In this document: piece after piece, positions 40,928 through 51,667 of the stretch
Layout: every line of letters begins with the position of its first letter
How positions within the stretch are numbered: the first letter of the stretch is position 1
Assembly: GCA_030068145.1 (NCBI GenBank)
Contig: JAPJBO010000155.1
Location: 186,001 to 250,000, forward strand
Length of the DNA: 64,000 bases
Reading direction: 5' to 3'
Source of the DNA: Diplonema papillatum
Lineage: Eukaryota > Euglenozoa > Diplonemea > Diplonemida > Diplonemidae
Notes under the pieces: model-generated
What the model was told of the DNA's origin: nothing
The model's input: only the letters and a program-made list of their open reading frames with translations
Databases searched by the model: none
Position numbers and translations under genes: made by a program

Positions 40928-41478
40928 CTGGCCGGTGACGATGATGGGCTGAGTGACAAGCGTGGGAAGCGTCGTTTGCAAGTCTTTGAAAGTCAGTGCA
41001 CACGCCGCGCACGGCAGCGTGAACGAAGGGGCGAACACGGCGGACCCTTGAACCAAGACGCTCGCCAGGTCGCTGGGCGATCCCCCGTTCAGCAGGACGC
41101 CGCCGCCTCCGTTAAGGCCCGAGCTGTCCCAGCTCATTTGAACGCTTCCTCTCGGGGTGTAGTCGACGTTGTCCGCGTCGTCGACAACCTGCAGTAACAC
41201 GTTCATCTGTTCGTTGACACCCACGACTGCGGGCAGAGGCGGAGTCACCCTCAGCTTCGTGCCTGCCGTCGTGACTCGGATGGGCCCCGCCACGGCAGGT
41301 GCAATGCCGGTGTTCAGCAGCGTGAACTGCAGAACGCACGCGCTACACGCGTCGCTGAAAGTGGGAGCGAACGTCACGGTACCGCCCACGAGCGCAACAG
41401 AATTCCCGGCCGGTGGGCTAGTCACGGTGCCGCCGTCCCCGTTCCCTCCGTTGGGAAGCAACTCCAAGACGACAATGC
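40928..41478 (-). CDS. Large secreted multi-domain protein, exon 3
   Basis: 551 nt. The acceptor CACAG at 41479 leaves two bases that complete the codon split at the end of exon 2. The joined sequence runs DASETG-IVVLELLPNGG, exactly the strand-turn pattern of the other domains. It completes one domain (FSDACSACVLQF) and holds the next (TKLRVTPPLPAV to FTLPCAACALTF). It ends PIIVTGQ at donor CAG-GTTTGT, phase 0, which matches the phase-0 start of exon 4. Exon 2 lies 10.5 kb away because of nested retroelements. Confidence 0.82.
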
Positions 41479-41571
41479 CTGTGCGATGTTTGGGGGTTTA
41501 AAACGGAGTTGTCAACCTCTTACAGTGTCACTGCGGGAATGCTGCTGCGCGGTCGTCAAGCACCCAAGAAC

Positions 41572-41646
41572 GTTGAAGTATGGCTAAAGATAAAGTGGTG
41601 TCACCTGAGGGGGGTAATCTCAGGGCCGCCCACGTGATAAGCCGCT
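41572..41646 (+). repeat. 75-bp copy of the 28989-29062 locus next to LINE 1
   Basis: From GAAGTATGGCTAAAGATAAA through CACCTGAGGG to the ACGTGGGCGGC block (minus strand), nearly identical to the end of the ORF at 28247-29032 and its 3' flank. Confidence 0.9.
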
Positions 41647-41647
41647 A

Positions 41648-44600
41648 AGCAGTGTGAACTTGAAATGCAGGTACCACAGGGGTAAGCTTGCATTTGTCAT
41701 AGGCTAGGGTTATTTGAATACGTCGTCCGAGGACGATCTCAAAGCGGACGAGGACGGTGATAATAGGCTGGTAATATCCAGCTCCATTCTTCGTTTGTTG
41801 CGCTTTCGCGCCGGCTGTCCTGCCGAAGCAGTCGCTCGAGGGGGCGATCCTGACATGGATGAGGATGAAGTCGAGGTGGCAGGGCTGGTGATATCCAGCT
41901 CCATTCTCGAAATGTTGCGCTTTCGCGCCGCGTGCTTTTTTCCGGGTTTTCCCGCCGGGTCATTCGGTGGTGTCGGGAGTCGGGCTCTTTTCTGCCCCTT
42001 CCTTGGTGGTGTCGCTCGGGCCGGCTCGGTCGGAGCGTGCTTTTTCGCCATCTTGGCCGCCTTTGGGGACGCTTGACGCGTCCTCTTCATGCGCGGTGGT
42101 GTCGTCGGCTTCTGTCGGCCCTTCTTCCGCGGCGTTGTTGGCTTCGGCTTAGCGGGGGCTGGCTTCGGGGGCGCTGGCACGTGGTGGCCCTTTTTGCAGC
42201 AGGCTGACGGCCGCCGTTCCGCTAGCGTCGGTAAGCCGCGGCAGTCGTCACACGGACCGCGGGCGTGTTCGCGGCAGTCATGGTGGCCGGCCTTGCAGCA
42301 CGCTGTTGGCGTGTTGCACTCCACGCATCTCGTCATGCGGTGCCGGTCGCAGACGGCCGGAGGTAAGCCGTCGTTGTCGGCGTGGTGGTGTCGGCAACAT
42401 GCCTCCACCGTAGGGCCGTGGTGGTGTCCGAGTGCGCGACAGACTGCGCACTTCCCTTTGTGATGGGTAGCGCACTTGGGGGCATTCTTCGTCGCCTCCG
42501 GCACTGCGTGTGGGAGGTGCAGGGGATCCGGGTTGGCCAGTGGCGCTCTGGGGATTACCCATCGCCGCGCTCTGTCCGTCCGCTCGGGCGGGTACGCCGG
42601 CGCTGTGCCGTAGCCGGTTTTCACCTGCTGCATGATGGTCGGCCCGGTTTCGGGCATGCGGTGGCGGGGCCGGGGCTGGAAGCCGGGTACGCTGCTCAGG
42701 CCTATGAACGACAAGGCTGTCGTTTTCGACTTGAAGTCGCCAGGGAGGCACTTGCCGAGTTGTTGTTGCACGGCCAGCTTGTTGATTGCGCTCAACATGC
42801 AGCGCATCCCGTTGGCCTTCTCCCGATGCGTCTTGGCCGCCTTGCTAGGTGCCTTGATGTCGAGGCCCGAGAACAGCTCGAAGTCGATAGCTGCCTCTAC
42901 CGCTGCCATGTCGCCATCCGATGACCATTCGAGGCCCGAGAGCCAGTCGATCGCTGCCAGGAATGTCCCTTCGTCCCAGTAGCGTAGCCACGCCCAGGCC
43001 GGGGCGATGCGCCGGAACGGGAACTCGCGTTTCGCCGTTGGCATCTGCGCGCAGCGCTCCCAGGGGGTCGCCGCCTTACGTTCTAGCCATCTAACGCTGA
43101 TCCGGCGCGCCCGCTCCGCCAGGATCTCTGCCATCAGCGCTTGTACCGGCCCGGCAAATTCCCGTGTCGCCGGCGTCACGATTCCGTGCTCCCGCAGGCA
43201 GCTCGGCCAGAGCCTCCTGTCGGACTGTGCGATCCCCGCGTACTCGGGCTTCGTGCGTATGTTCTCGAAGGCCGTGCAATCCCAGTAGACGTGGTGCTCG
43301 TCTTCCAATGCTCCCGAGCCACACAACGTACAGGCGGGGCTTCCGCCTTGGCGAAATCTCGACGTGTATTCGGCGGTGTTCACGCCACCTGCGAGGGCAA
43401 CCCTGATCAGCAGCGCGTTCTGGGGCGGACAGTGGCGCGTTGTCCATAGAGCGTTGGTGGACTCGATCGCGATGTTGGTGATGCCGGAGAAGCTTGGCCG
43501 TCGTGTTTCCAACCGCTTCCACAGTCGGTTCCGCAGGTTGTCGCGGATGATGTGATTTCGCGAGGAGGCGGACATTGCCAGGGGTCGGAGTGCAGCTCCG
43601 TCCAGGTTGACGGACGACGGCGGGCCGCCGTTCCACGTGTGGCCGCAGGGTTGCAGGCCGTGCCTTACCGCGGTTCCCACCGGGCCAAGGGCTGCGGTCA
43701 CTCGTTCGCCGTATAGGCGCCGGACTTCCGTCATCAGCGGCATCAGGTGCGGCAGTCTCCCACAGGCGCTGTAGAAATCCGCGGTTATTCGGTACGCCGT
43801 CGCCGTCGCAGGGTGCGTCAAGTGGGCTTTTTCGAGGACTCCCAAGACTACTTCCGAGGAGCGCTTCGGATTCTTCGGCCCCCAGATCGCTAACGTTAAC
43901 GCTGTCGCCAGCTTCTCCACGGCTTCAGTCGTAGGGGGCGCGAACGATATTCTCGCGAGAGCGGCGGGCAGGATGGCTGATTGAACGATGAGGGTTTTCT
44001 GCTGCCTCGGAATTGGGACGTGCCGTAGGTTCCGAGCTGTGGTTGCTGCTGCTTCAAACCGGGAAGAGTCAAAGTGGTCGCGGCCGCTGCGTGAGGTGCT
44101 CACCTTAGCCCCCAGGCACTTCAGCGATTCCTTCTGTGCGAACTGCTCGCCCGTGCTGCTGCGGAAGATCTTCGTCCTACGGCCCAGCCCCGTCGCGAAC
44201 GTTACCGTCTTCTCCATGTTCAGCGACATGCCGGTCAGCGCGCAGAACTCATCGACTAAGTCCGCGCCCCGTTGCAGATCTGCCTCGGAGTGCTTCGCCA
44301 ACAAATTCGCATCGTCTGCGTACGACTGCGTCGACACGCCTGGTGCCTCGACTTTTACCGCCTTCATCAACACTGACAGCAGCGCGTTGATCAGGATGAC
44401 CGAGATAGGGCACCCTTGCAGAATGCCGTTCGTCACCTGAAACTCCTTTCCGACCCCGAGGGGGAGCTTGAACCGCCTGACGAGGGTGTCGTAGATGGAC
44501 TTCAGCGGTTTCAGAATCCGGGAGTGGAGCCCGAGGTCCTGCATGAGGCGGAGTGCGATTTCCCGCGGGACGCGGTCAAAGCACTTCGAGAAATCCAGAG

Positions 44601-46321
44601 ATAGCCCGCACAGTGGCTCGCCGCTCAGCAAGGCGCGTTCGATCTCGAGCGTCATTGTAAACAACGGGTCCTCTCCCCGGTGGCCAGGTCGGAAACCGTG
44701 TTGACCCTCCTCGACCCAACTCTCCTGCCACACCGCAACATCCTTCAGACGCCGGCAGGCCCAGAGGCGGTACACGCAGGATGTCACCGTTATCGGTCGC
44801 ATGTTGAGCGGTTGCCCGTCGTCGCCCTTCGGAATCATACTCACGAGAGCTGTTCGCATTGCCTGCGGCCAGATCCCCGTTCTCTCGACCAGGTTCAACA
44901 GCGTGGCCAGGGATTCAAGGTACAGGTCGGGGAGTGCCTTCAGCTCAGCCATCCTCCAGCCGTCGATCCCGCAAGCACCCTTGACGCCTTTCTTCGTTAG
45001 CAGCGCGCGTAGCTCTGTCCCCGTGATCTCGCCTACTTCCTGAGGGTGTCCATCGATGTAGCGCTGGTACCGGCCAGCAAAAGGTGTGTAGGGCGGCTCG
45101 GGACCGTCCTTGTAGGCGCGGAAGACCGGATCCCATGCGTCCTGAAGCACTGCGTCCATTTCCTCTGCGTTTGCCGTGGTCCGCTCACCTTCCAGCGTGG
45201 TCGCTTCCTGCCTGTGTTGCCGTCGGCACCACGCTACGACACTCCGCCTGTTTTCGTCCGCTCGCTTTGTCGCTCCGGTGAAGTATTTTGCACGTCGAGC
45301 CTCCATGCTGGCCTTTCCGATCGCTCCGTTCCTCTCCCGGACTGCCTGCAACAGACTGCTGCACTCCTGGAGACTGGGCAATTCGTCCCATGCCGTCATC
45401 GGCTTTCCGCGTAGTGCTGCGCACTCACTCGCGAGCTTCCTACAGTTCTTCCAGCAGTTCTGCATCTGACTCGGCGTCGACTGTGGTCCCCCTCGGTTCG
45501 TAAGGTGCCGGTGTAGCTGCTCTAGGCGATGGATGGTGTTGCGCAGTCGGAGTTGAACACCCGAGGCTGCTCCTGTGCCGTCACTGGAACTTCTCGCTGT
45601 CGCCCTCGCACGCGTTGGTGCCAGCAGACGACCTCGTCCTGTGAAACGCCGACGTTCTGACGTCTGAACTTGGCACAAGTCCAGCAGGTGCCTTTCCGCC
45701 GTTGCAGACCATTCTCGCCACGCCTCGTCGACGTCGCTGTTCCCCACTGCCTGGGCAAACCTCGACTGCTCTAGGAGTTGACGTGCCCGCGCTGAGTCTT
45801 CTTCCACCGTGGCCAATTGCTGTTGGAGCGGTCTGACCTGAATCGGCCGCGGCAACCGGTACCGCCAAACCGTCTGGTCGAACGCCTCGAGATCGAAAGT
45901 GGCAGTCACGAGTCGGTGTCCAGGTACGTCCACGATCGTCGTAGTGCAGCTCGAGAACGCTTGCGCCGCGACCCGATTCATCATCAGGCGGTCGATGCGC
46001 GTGCCCGGGGTGCTACAGGTGGCGAAGGTGGCGTCGGGGGCCTGCCCTGTGCTGACTTCTTGTAGTCGCGCTGCGTCGGACCACCCGTTCCGCAGAGCCT
46101 TCCGGAGTGTCGGGAATCTCGCCTCGTCGGTGATAAGATCCCCGGCGACTATGATTGGAACGTCGCCGAGGCTGTCCGCTGCGGCGAAGAGGACCCTCTC
46201 CAACAATGCTTCCCTGTCGTCGACTACCGACCTGTCGTTTCCTGACGGGCAGTACAGGTTGATCACGTGCACGAACGTGCTGCCCGTTCCCGTGGCGACC
46301 GCCGTGAGAAAGCGGGCATCA
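41648..46321 (-). mobile_element. LINE family 1 retrotransposon, 5'-truncated but open
   Basis: A 4.7-kb non-LTR element inserted in intron 2 of the large gene. Its 5' truncation point touches the 3' end of a LINE 2 fragment (46326-46815), whose own 5' end touches another LINE 1 3' end (46820-47393). The 3' tail of about 60 bp ends TTCACACTGC, followed by TTAGCGGCTTATCACGTGGG. There is no poly-A and no clear target duplication. Confidence 0.92.
41710..46321 (-). CDS. LINE 1 ORF: endonuclease, reverse transcriptase, zinc-rich tail
   Basis: About 1536 codons without a stop. Residues 1-160 are the C-terminal two thirds of an AP-type endonuclease (VHVINLYCPSGN, VPIIVAGDL, GTRIDRLM, GHRLVTATF). 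Around 450-700 is the reverse transcriptase: MRPITVTSCVYRLWA, GFRPGHRGED, LDFSKCFDRVP, GILQGCPISV and the catalytic SYADDANLL, all intact. Later comes a zinc knuckle CTLCGSG...EDEHHVYWDC. Near 1280-1370 are four Cys/His units (CATHHKGKCAVCRAL, CDRHRMTRCVECN, CREHARGPCDDC and relatives). The end is a Lys/Pro-rich tail with two RMELDIT repeats. Lacking the endonuclease start, this copy is probably not autonomous. The track's first residues come from the adjacent LINE 2 tail. Confidence 0.9.
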
Positions 46322-46325
46322 GTTA

Positions 46326-46815
46326 AGCATTGAGTTCTTTTAAGTACATGAACCACATGGATTAGCATGCACTGCCTCGATAGCCAGGTTATCGGATGAC
46401 GTCGTCACCTACCATTGCGTCGTCAAGGTCGAGCATTTGTGGCGCAAGCGGGATTTGGCTTTCTTGCCATTCCAAAGACTGAGTCGGCGTGTACGAGGGC
46501 GGGAAGGAGTGCCTGTTTTCCACTTTCGAGGGCATTGGTGTGCCCGTGGTTCCCGGTCGTTTCTGAGAGCTGCTTGCCCTCGGTACCTTCTTCTTCCTTC
46601 GATGCACCCCTGAGTCGGGTGTGGTCGCCTTCGTCTCCTTCCGCTTGCGGCCGGCGATCGGGCCTTCCTTCGGGGTGCCGAGCACCCTCTTCTTCCGCGC
46701 TGGTCGTTCGCTGGTTCCTGGCGTTGGTGGCGGCCTCTTGGTCGCCCGTCCGGTCGTCGCCGTCTCCTTTTTCGTTGCCGCGAGCGGCGCTCGCGCCGCT
46801 CGCTTTCCTACTGGC
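46326..46815 (-). mobile_element. LINE family 2, 5'-truncated copy
   Basis: Holds the low-complexity basic tail of the LINE 2 ORF (KRPPPTPGTSERPARKKR, GRKRKETKATTPDSG) to DLDDAMVGDDVIR and the 3' end AACTCAATGC. Joined at both ends to LINE 1 sequence. Confidence 0.88.
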
Positions 46816-46819
46816 GTTA

Positions 46820-47393
46820 AGCAGTGTGAACTTGAAATGCAGGTACCACAGGGGTAAGCTTGCATTTGTCATAGGCTAGGGTTATTTGAATACGTCGTCC
46901 GAGGACGATCTCAAAGCGGACGAGGACGGTGATAATAGGCTGGTGATATCCAGCTCCATTTTTTGTTTGTTGCGCTTTCGCGCCGGCTGTCCTGCCGAAG
47001 CAGTCGCTCGAGGGGGCGATCCTGACATGGATGAGGATGAAGTCGAGGTGGCAGGGCTGGTGATATCCAGCTCCATTCTCGAAATGTTGCGCCTTCGCGC
47101 CGCGTGCTTTTTTCCGGGTTTTCCCGCCGGGTCATTCGGTGGTGTCGGGAGTCGGGCTCTTTTCTGCCCCTTTCTTGGTGGTGTCGCTCGGGCCGGCTCG
47201 GTCGGTGCGTGCTTTTTCGCCATCTTGGCCGCCTTTGGGGAAGCTTGACGCGTCCTCTTCATGCGCGGTGGTGTCGTCGGCTTCTGTCGGCCCTTCTTCC
47301 GCGGCGTTGTTGGCTTCGGCTTAGCGGGGGCTGGCTTCGGGAGCGCTGGCACGTGGTGGCCCTTTTTGCAGCAGGCTGACGGCCGCCGTTCCG
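46820..47393 (-). mobile_element. LINE family 1, 5'-truncated copy
   Basis: Same as the last 570 bp of 41648-46321, with a few changes (for example RKRNKQKMELDIT). Its 5' end is at GCGGAACGG; upstream on the minus strand is CAGCCGCTGCTTA, so this copy too starts after a CTGCTTA sequence. Confidence 0.88.
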
Positions 47394-47900
47394 CTAAGCA
47401 GCGGCTGCCGGCTTATCCCGTGACACCTTTTATATGTACGTTATTGAAAGAGTAGCGTTGGCACTCTACAGGTTCGTTCCCTCGTAGCTCGCCAGGTGGT
47501 TGGGGGGGGGGTCGTGGGACGGGGGAGAAAATGGTGGAAAGTGACTTTGTCCAGTCAGGCTTCTTTCCGTGAGTCTCCTGGACGGGTATTTTCATCTTGC
47601 CCCTCCGCAATGTAAGTGATAGGTTTACCCTGGAGGCTATCCCGCAGGCAGACCAGTACGCAGAATTCCTCGCGGTTGGTCTGCGCAAGCACGGCCTGCT
47701 CAGGGTGGTTGAAGGCCTGTCAGTAGTCCCGAGGAACGTTAGTACGAATGCAATCCCTTACTAAAGCCTGTACGCGGACGGATTTCGTTCACGATCAGAC
47801 GCAAGAATCAGTGCAGGCACAAATGCCCCCCCCAGAGGAATAGTTTACATTGCACATTCTAGACCGACAGTCTGAATCTGCAAACCGGGGTCGGCTGGGA
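47394..47900. other. No gene seen
   Basis: 500 bp of intron 2 between the LINE cluster and the VIPER-like element. Confidence 0.4.
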
Positions 47901-48067
47901 TTGTTTGTACGTGCCGGGGGAGGATTAGCCTGTTAGTGAGTGATAGTGAGTGAATATGATCGGTAGGCTAATCTTCTCCCAAACACGCTGCCAGCGTTCT
48001 CTTTCGTGTTTACAATTAATTGTTATTACGAAAAAGAATAGGCGCGATGTTTGTTTGTACGTGCCGG
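47901..48067 (-). repeat. Downstream terminal repeat (135 bp) plus partial second unit
   Basis: 47901-48035 is the full unit. It contains TGTTTGTACGTGCCGGGGG, an inverted pair (GGATTAGCCT and AGGCTAATC), a small CGCTGCCAGCG hairpin and the palindrome CAATTAATTG. 48036-48067 then repeats the start of the unit (TTTGTTTGTACGTGCCGG), so the end is not a simple LTR but resembles the split direct repeats of recombinase-type elements. Confidence 0.85.
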
Positions 48068-48100
48068 CCCCTTGTAGTAGGTGTCTCTCCTGAGAGTCTT

Positions 48101-48600
48101 TTACAGCGTCGTGCAGAGTTCTTTCCAATACTTTCGTTGGATTGGAAGACGCGTATATGCGTCCGCAGGCATGCTCTTCGTCGGAACAAAAAAGAGCTTC
48201 AGATGGTTCCCCTGTCTCTTCAAGGTGTCTTGCAACGCTTTCAACCAGGGTATCGCAGCGTACTTGAGGGAGTACCCTTTCCGCACAATGCCTATCACGG
48301 CCCTGTTGTCGACTCCCACCACGAGTAGGGTGTTCTCCTGGGGCTGACCCCGAACCAACATGAATAGAGCGTACAGCTCCTTCAGATAAATTGGAGACAA
48401 AGCCAAACATCTCGGGAAGATTCCGTAGTGTGCTTGGCCGTCGATGTAGGCCCAACCGACACCACTCGCATCTGAAAATCCGAAAGCCCTGTCTGCAGGG
48501 AGCGGCTGCCAGAATACGAAAGCATTTTCCTCCAAGTGGTGCACCGTCTGACGAAGGAGGCGGAGAAGCTCCCATCCAATGTCTTCCAGCTTCGCCAGAA
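48101..48600 (-). CDS. RNase H domain of the VIPER-like element
   Basis: Reads on from the RT after a shift at the GAATTC at about 48600 (LAKLEDIGWELLRLLRQ) to the stop at 48101. AFGFSDASGVGWAYID has the first Asp, YLKELYALFML the Glu, VVGVDNRAVIGIVRKG the second Asp and SMPADAYTR the last Asp, so the RNase H active site is complete. It removes the RNA template during reverse transcription. Confidence 0.8.
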
Positions 48601-50058
48601 TTCGCTATCTCTAAGGTTACCATTTCGGGTGATGCCCGACATCCAGTGCAGCAGCTGCAGCAGATCGGCAAATGGCAGCCTCAACACATGCTGTCTCCAG
48701 ATGAGACACCCTGCGAGCCGCCACCACGACCGTAACGGAGCACCTGGGGCGAGCAAGAGTCTCTTGGCCGGTCCTATGACCTTCTCAACCCACGAGGGAT
48801 CCAAGCGCCACTTCTTGTCGCTCAGGTTAACCTGCAAGCCGAGCGTTATGAAGACGGAAGAAGGCTCCTTCTTCTCCCCAATTACAATCCCGTAATCGGA
48901 ACACAGTTCCTCAAACCTGCTACGAATCCTTTCCAGAACGACTTGGTCGTTGCTTAGGAAAAAACAGTTGTCGATCCAAGCGAAGCTATCCGACTCTGCT
49001 TGGTAACCCTCCGTGGCGAGCTGTGCAATCGACTCGGACACTGCCTGAGCCAGCTGAGGGGCGCCCCGGTATCCCATCGGCAAGACCTTCAATCGGTAAA
49101 TCTTGTTGTCCACCCGGAAACAGAAGTAGCGTCGAACCTGTTCATTCAGTGGAAACTGGAAGAAAAATGACTTAAAGTCATATTCCGCCAAGTAATCGAA
49201 ACCCATCATTTTTTCTATCATCGATGGGTAGGAAGGCAGTTTACATGGCGGGCATGGGGTGTGAGCAGTTGCCGCGTTCACGCCGGTGCATGCCAGAATG
49301 AACCGAAGTTGTCCCTTTTTAGACTTTTCGACACAGAAGGCGGAGTGACACCATCTTCCCGTCTCCTTCCTACGAACTTTCTCAACGATGCCGAGGTTGA
49401 GTAAGCGAGACACGTGAGGCGAGAGTTTCTTGTTCGCCGGACCCGGAACGGTAGGCCGGCCACTACCTATCAGGGAGCGAATCTTGGCTTCTTGGACCCA
49501 CTCGAAGTTGGGCCTCAGCGCCGGGAGGTCTGATACAAGCTTTTCCACGTTCACCGTGGAGCACAATGCTGGAGCCACGACCCCAGTGTAGCATGTGCTT
49601 GTCTTCGGCTTCGGCAGCTCTTGGTCCTGACTGAGCCAAGTCTCGGCGTAGTCGTAGGGGCCTGCGAAGTCCTTCAGCGTCACCGGCCATGTCACCGTGG
49701 GTTCGTCTACCTCGGTAGGAGGGGTGCCCAGGGGACATTCGGTACCCGAGTGGATCAGGCACTTCACTTTTGAAGTAGGCTCAGCGGAGCAGCAGAATCC
49801 TGGGCAGCCCCCCACAAGTGATGAGGGATGTACTGGCGGGTGGTTTCCACACTCTTGTGGCGACCCACCACCTGTGCCGCCTGCTCCCCCAATTCCGAGA
49901 AGCGAGCCACCCACGTCAATGCCGAATGCCGAAGGCCGTGCGACGTCAGATCGAGTCGAGCTCGCAGGACCATGTTGTACCGAGTGGTCCGAAGGTCGGG
50001 GTAGAACATGTACTTCTCGCCCAGCTGCAAACGGGCGTTCCACCAATCCAGCATCCAC
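48601..50058 (-). CDS. Reverse transcriptase of the VIPER-like element
   Basis: About 485 codons to the frameshift at 48600. The first 150 residues overlap the recombinase frame and are likely linker. Then come LSPHVSRLLNLGIVEKV, KKGQLRFILACTGVN, the first catalytic motif LAEYDFKSFFFQFPL, then RLKVLPMGYRGAPQLAQ, and FAWIDNCFFLS where Y-x-D-D is usual. The second Asp of that motif is Asn. LGLQVNLSDKKWRLD and the connection region follow. The fold and motif order match RT of DIRS/VIPER type rather than LINE type. Confidence 0.8.
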
Positions 50059-50500
50059 CTGACGAACCTTCCCGTCCTTTGCAGCAACAAAGGCTGTCCG
50101 TCTTCCCGTTGACCAACATTACTAGCACAAGGTTCTGGTCTCGAGGGCACAACAGGATGTGCTTCGTTTCGAGCCGGATCAGGTCGATTAGTCGAGCCCC
50201 GAGACTCCATTGGGTCGCCAGGGCGGCGCGATAGAGCCCAGTCATCTCGCGGACCGCTTCCTCCACCTGCTGGTTGCCCACCAATGTGCGAGACGTAAGA
50301 GCCCTGCGTTCGTACTCTTTTAGCTCGCGGCTCAGAGTTCTTCGGAACGCAGCCGTCGGGTCGATTGACAGCATCCGACGATACGTCATGTACTGCCGAG
50401 CGGACTGCGTCTGGAGCTCTCCCTTTTCCAGCTTCAGCTGGAGCCACATGAGGAAGATGTGGTCCTCGGGCAGGTGAGGATGGCTCCTTCTGACCAGAGA
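49764..50500 (-). pseudogene. Tyrosine recombinase, frameshifted
   Basis: The N-terminal part is in one frame to about 50100 (SARQYMTYRRMLSIDP, EMTGLYRAALATQWSLGARL with the first catalytic Arg, DLIRLETKHILLC, LVNGKT). The rest is in another frame (QPLLLQRTGRFVRWMLDWW, then DLTSHGLRHSALTW with the H-x-x-R pair, and QVVGRHKSVETTRQYI with the second His and the nucleophilic Tyr). All catalytic residues are present across the two frames. It ends after the Tyr with a short tail. Recombinases of this kind insert the circular DNA copy of the element. Confidence 0.8.
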
Positions 50501-50683
50501 GGCGAAAGCCTCGCTGCGTGTCTGTACACTGGAGAGCGCAGCTGAGTTCGCATAGCACTGCGAAGCTCTTTCCAGAACTCTCCGGTGGAGATAAGGTATC
50601 TCGTCGGCAGAAATCCGTTCCCGTTTTCGGGAATTTGAAGCTGGGAGTGGAAGCCGGTAGCGGGTCGGAGCAGGTAGGTTGAG

Positions 50684-51664
50684 TCACCCCCTTTTCGCCT
50701 TCTTTACACGGTTCTCCTTCTCCACTTCGTTTTTTGGTGCCTGCGGGGTCTTTACCTGCAATAAGGCGTTTTGGAGATTGGTGGCCCACCGGTCGTCCAT
50801 ACCCCCGAACTTCACCTTTCGGGCCCTGCCCTCATAGAGCGAGGAGGACTCGCCGGAGCCACCAGTTCTGAACCGAAGACGGTTCGACTCCATCCGGACG
50901 ATGGTAGCCTGCATGGCCTGAAGCACGGGAGGGTTGTTGTGAGCAACAGGCAGAAGAGCCCACAGAGAGTCGTAAGACGACCTCAGCTCATGCCGGTACG
51001 CCTGCCCCGCCTCGTTCACCTCTAACGCCTCACCAAACCGGCGGGTGAGGTCATTGCGTAGGGAGAGCCGGCCCCCCGAAGTCTTCAGCAAGGGGGCCCA
51101 CGTCTGGACTCGTCGCGCGTCTACTTCGGCATTCTCAGCAGCCTCTGCCTCCTGGCGGTCTCGGGCAGCATCTGCCTTGAGTTTCGACAGCTCAGACTGG
51201 GTGCCTGTGAGCTGGTGCAAAAGGAGAGAAAAGGGCGCCTTCCAGGGTCCATCTGGAAGATTCTCCAGGACCGCCTGTAGGGCTCCGCCCTCGTCCTCAT
51301 CCTCCCCCGGCTGAGGAAACAGCCTCGGGAACTCGATTGGGCCCTCGAGGTCGTCGGCCATGGCTGCGCGCTTGTTTCGGTCAGCAAGGCAGCAACAGAC
51401 TGGACAGCTCCAGTTGTCGTCCTTAATGCTTTCCAAGAAGCTTGCAGCGTCCGGTCCCAACTTCTTGGTTACGCATCCTGCAGATGCGATGTAACCGCAA
51501 GAAGCACACCTCGACGAGGTGTCCGGCCTGTGTGCAATGCTGCACGTCGCGAATATGCATTCGCTCTCCGCTTCATCGTAATCCTCCCCGCGGGGGAGTT
51601 TCACGACGGGGATAGCACCCCATTCGACTTCTCCCTCGAGGATGTCAGTCCGAGTTAGTGCCAT
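50684..51664 (-). CDS. Gag-like protein with N-terminal zinc-binding module
   Basis: 326 codons. Residues 36-95 contain CIFATCSIAH, RCASCGYIASAGC and WSCPVCCC, a cysteine pattern close to a PHD or related treble-clef finger. Residues 155-185 are a charged helix, probably a coiled coil (LSKLKADAARDRQEAEAAEN). The C-terminus is basic (KKAKRG). Its position as the first frame right after the terminal repeat, and the lack of enzymatic motifs, make a Gag role likely by inference. It overlaps the next frame by about 100 nt. Confidence 0.6.
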   Translation of the reverse strand: MALTRTDILEGEVEWGAIPVVKLPRGEDYDEAESECIFATCSIAHRPDTSSRCASCGYIASAGCVTKKLGPDAASFLESIKDDNWSCPVCCCLADRNKRAAMADDLEGPIEFPRLFPQPGEDEDEGGALQAVLENLPDGPWKAPFSLLLHQLTGTQSELSKLKADAARDRQEAEAAENAEVDARRVQTWAPLLKTSGGRLSLRNDLTRRFGEALEVNEAGQAYRHELRSSYDSLWALLPVAHNNPPVLQAMQATIVRMESNRLRFRTGGSGESSSLYEGRARKVKFGGMDDRWATNLQNALLQVKTPQAPKNEVEKENRVKKAKRG

Positions 51665-51667
51665 TCT

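Noticed and set aside
50684..51664. PHD-finger host gene
   Set aside because: It starts 4 bp from the terminal repeat and overlaps the recombinase frame, so it belongs to the retroelement.
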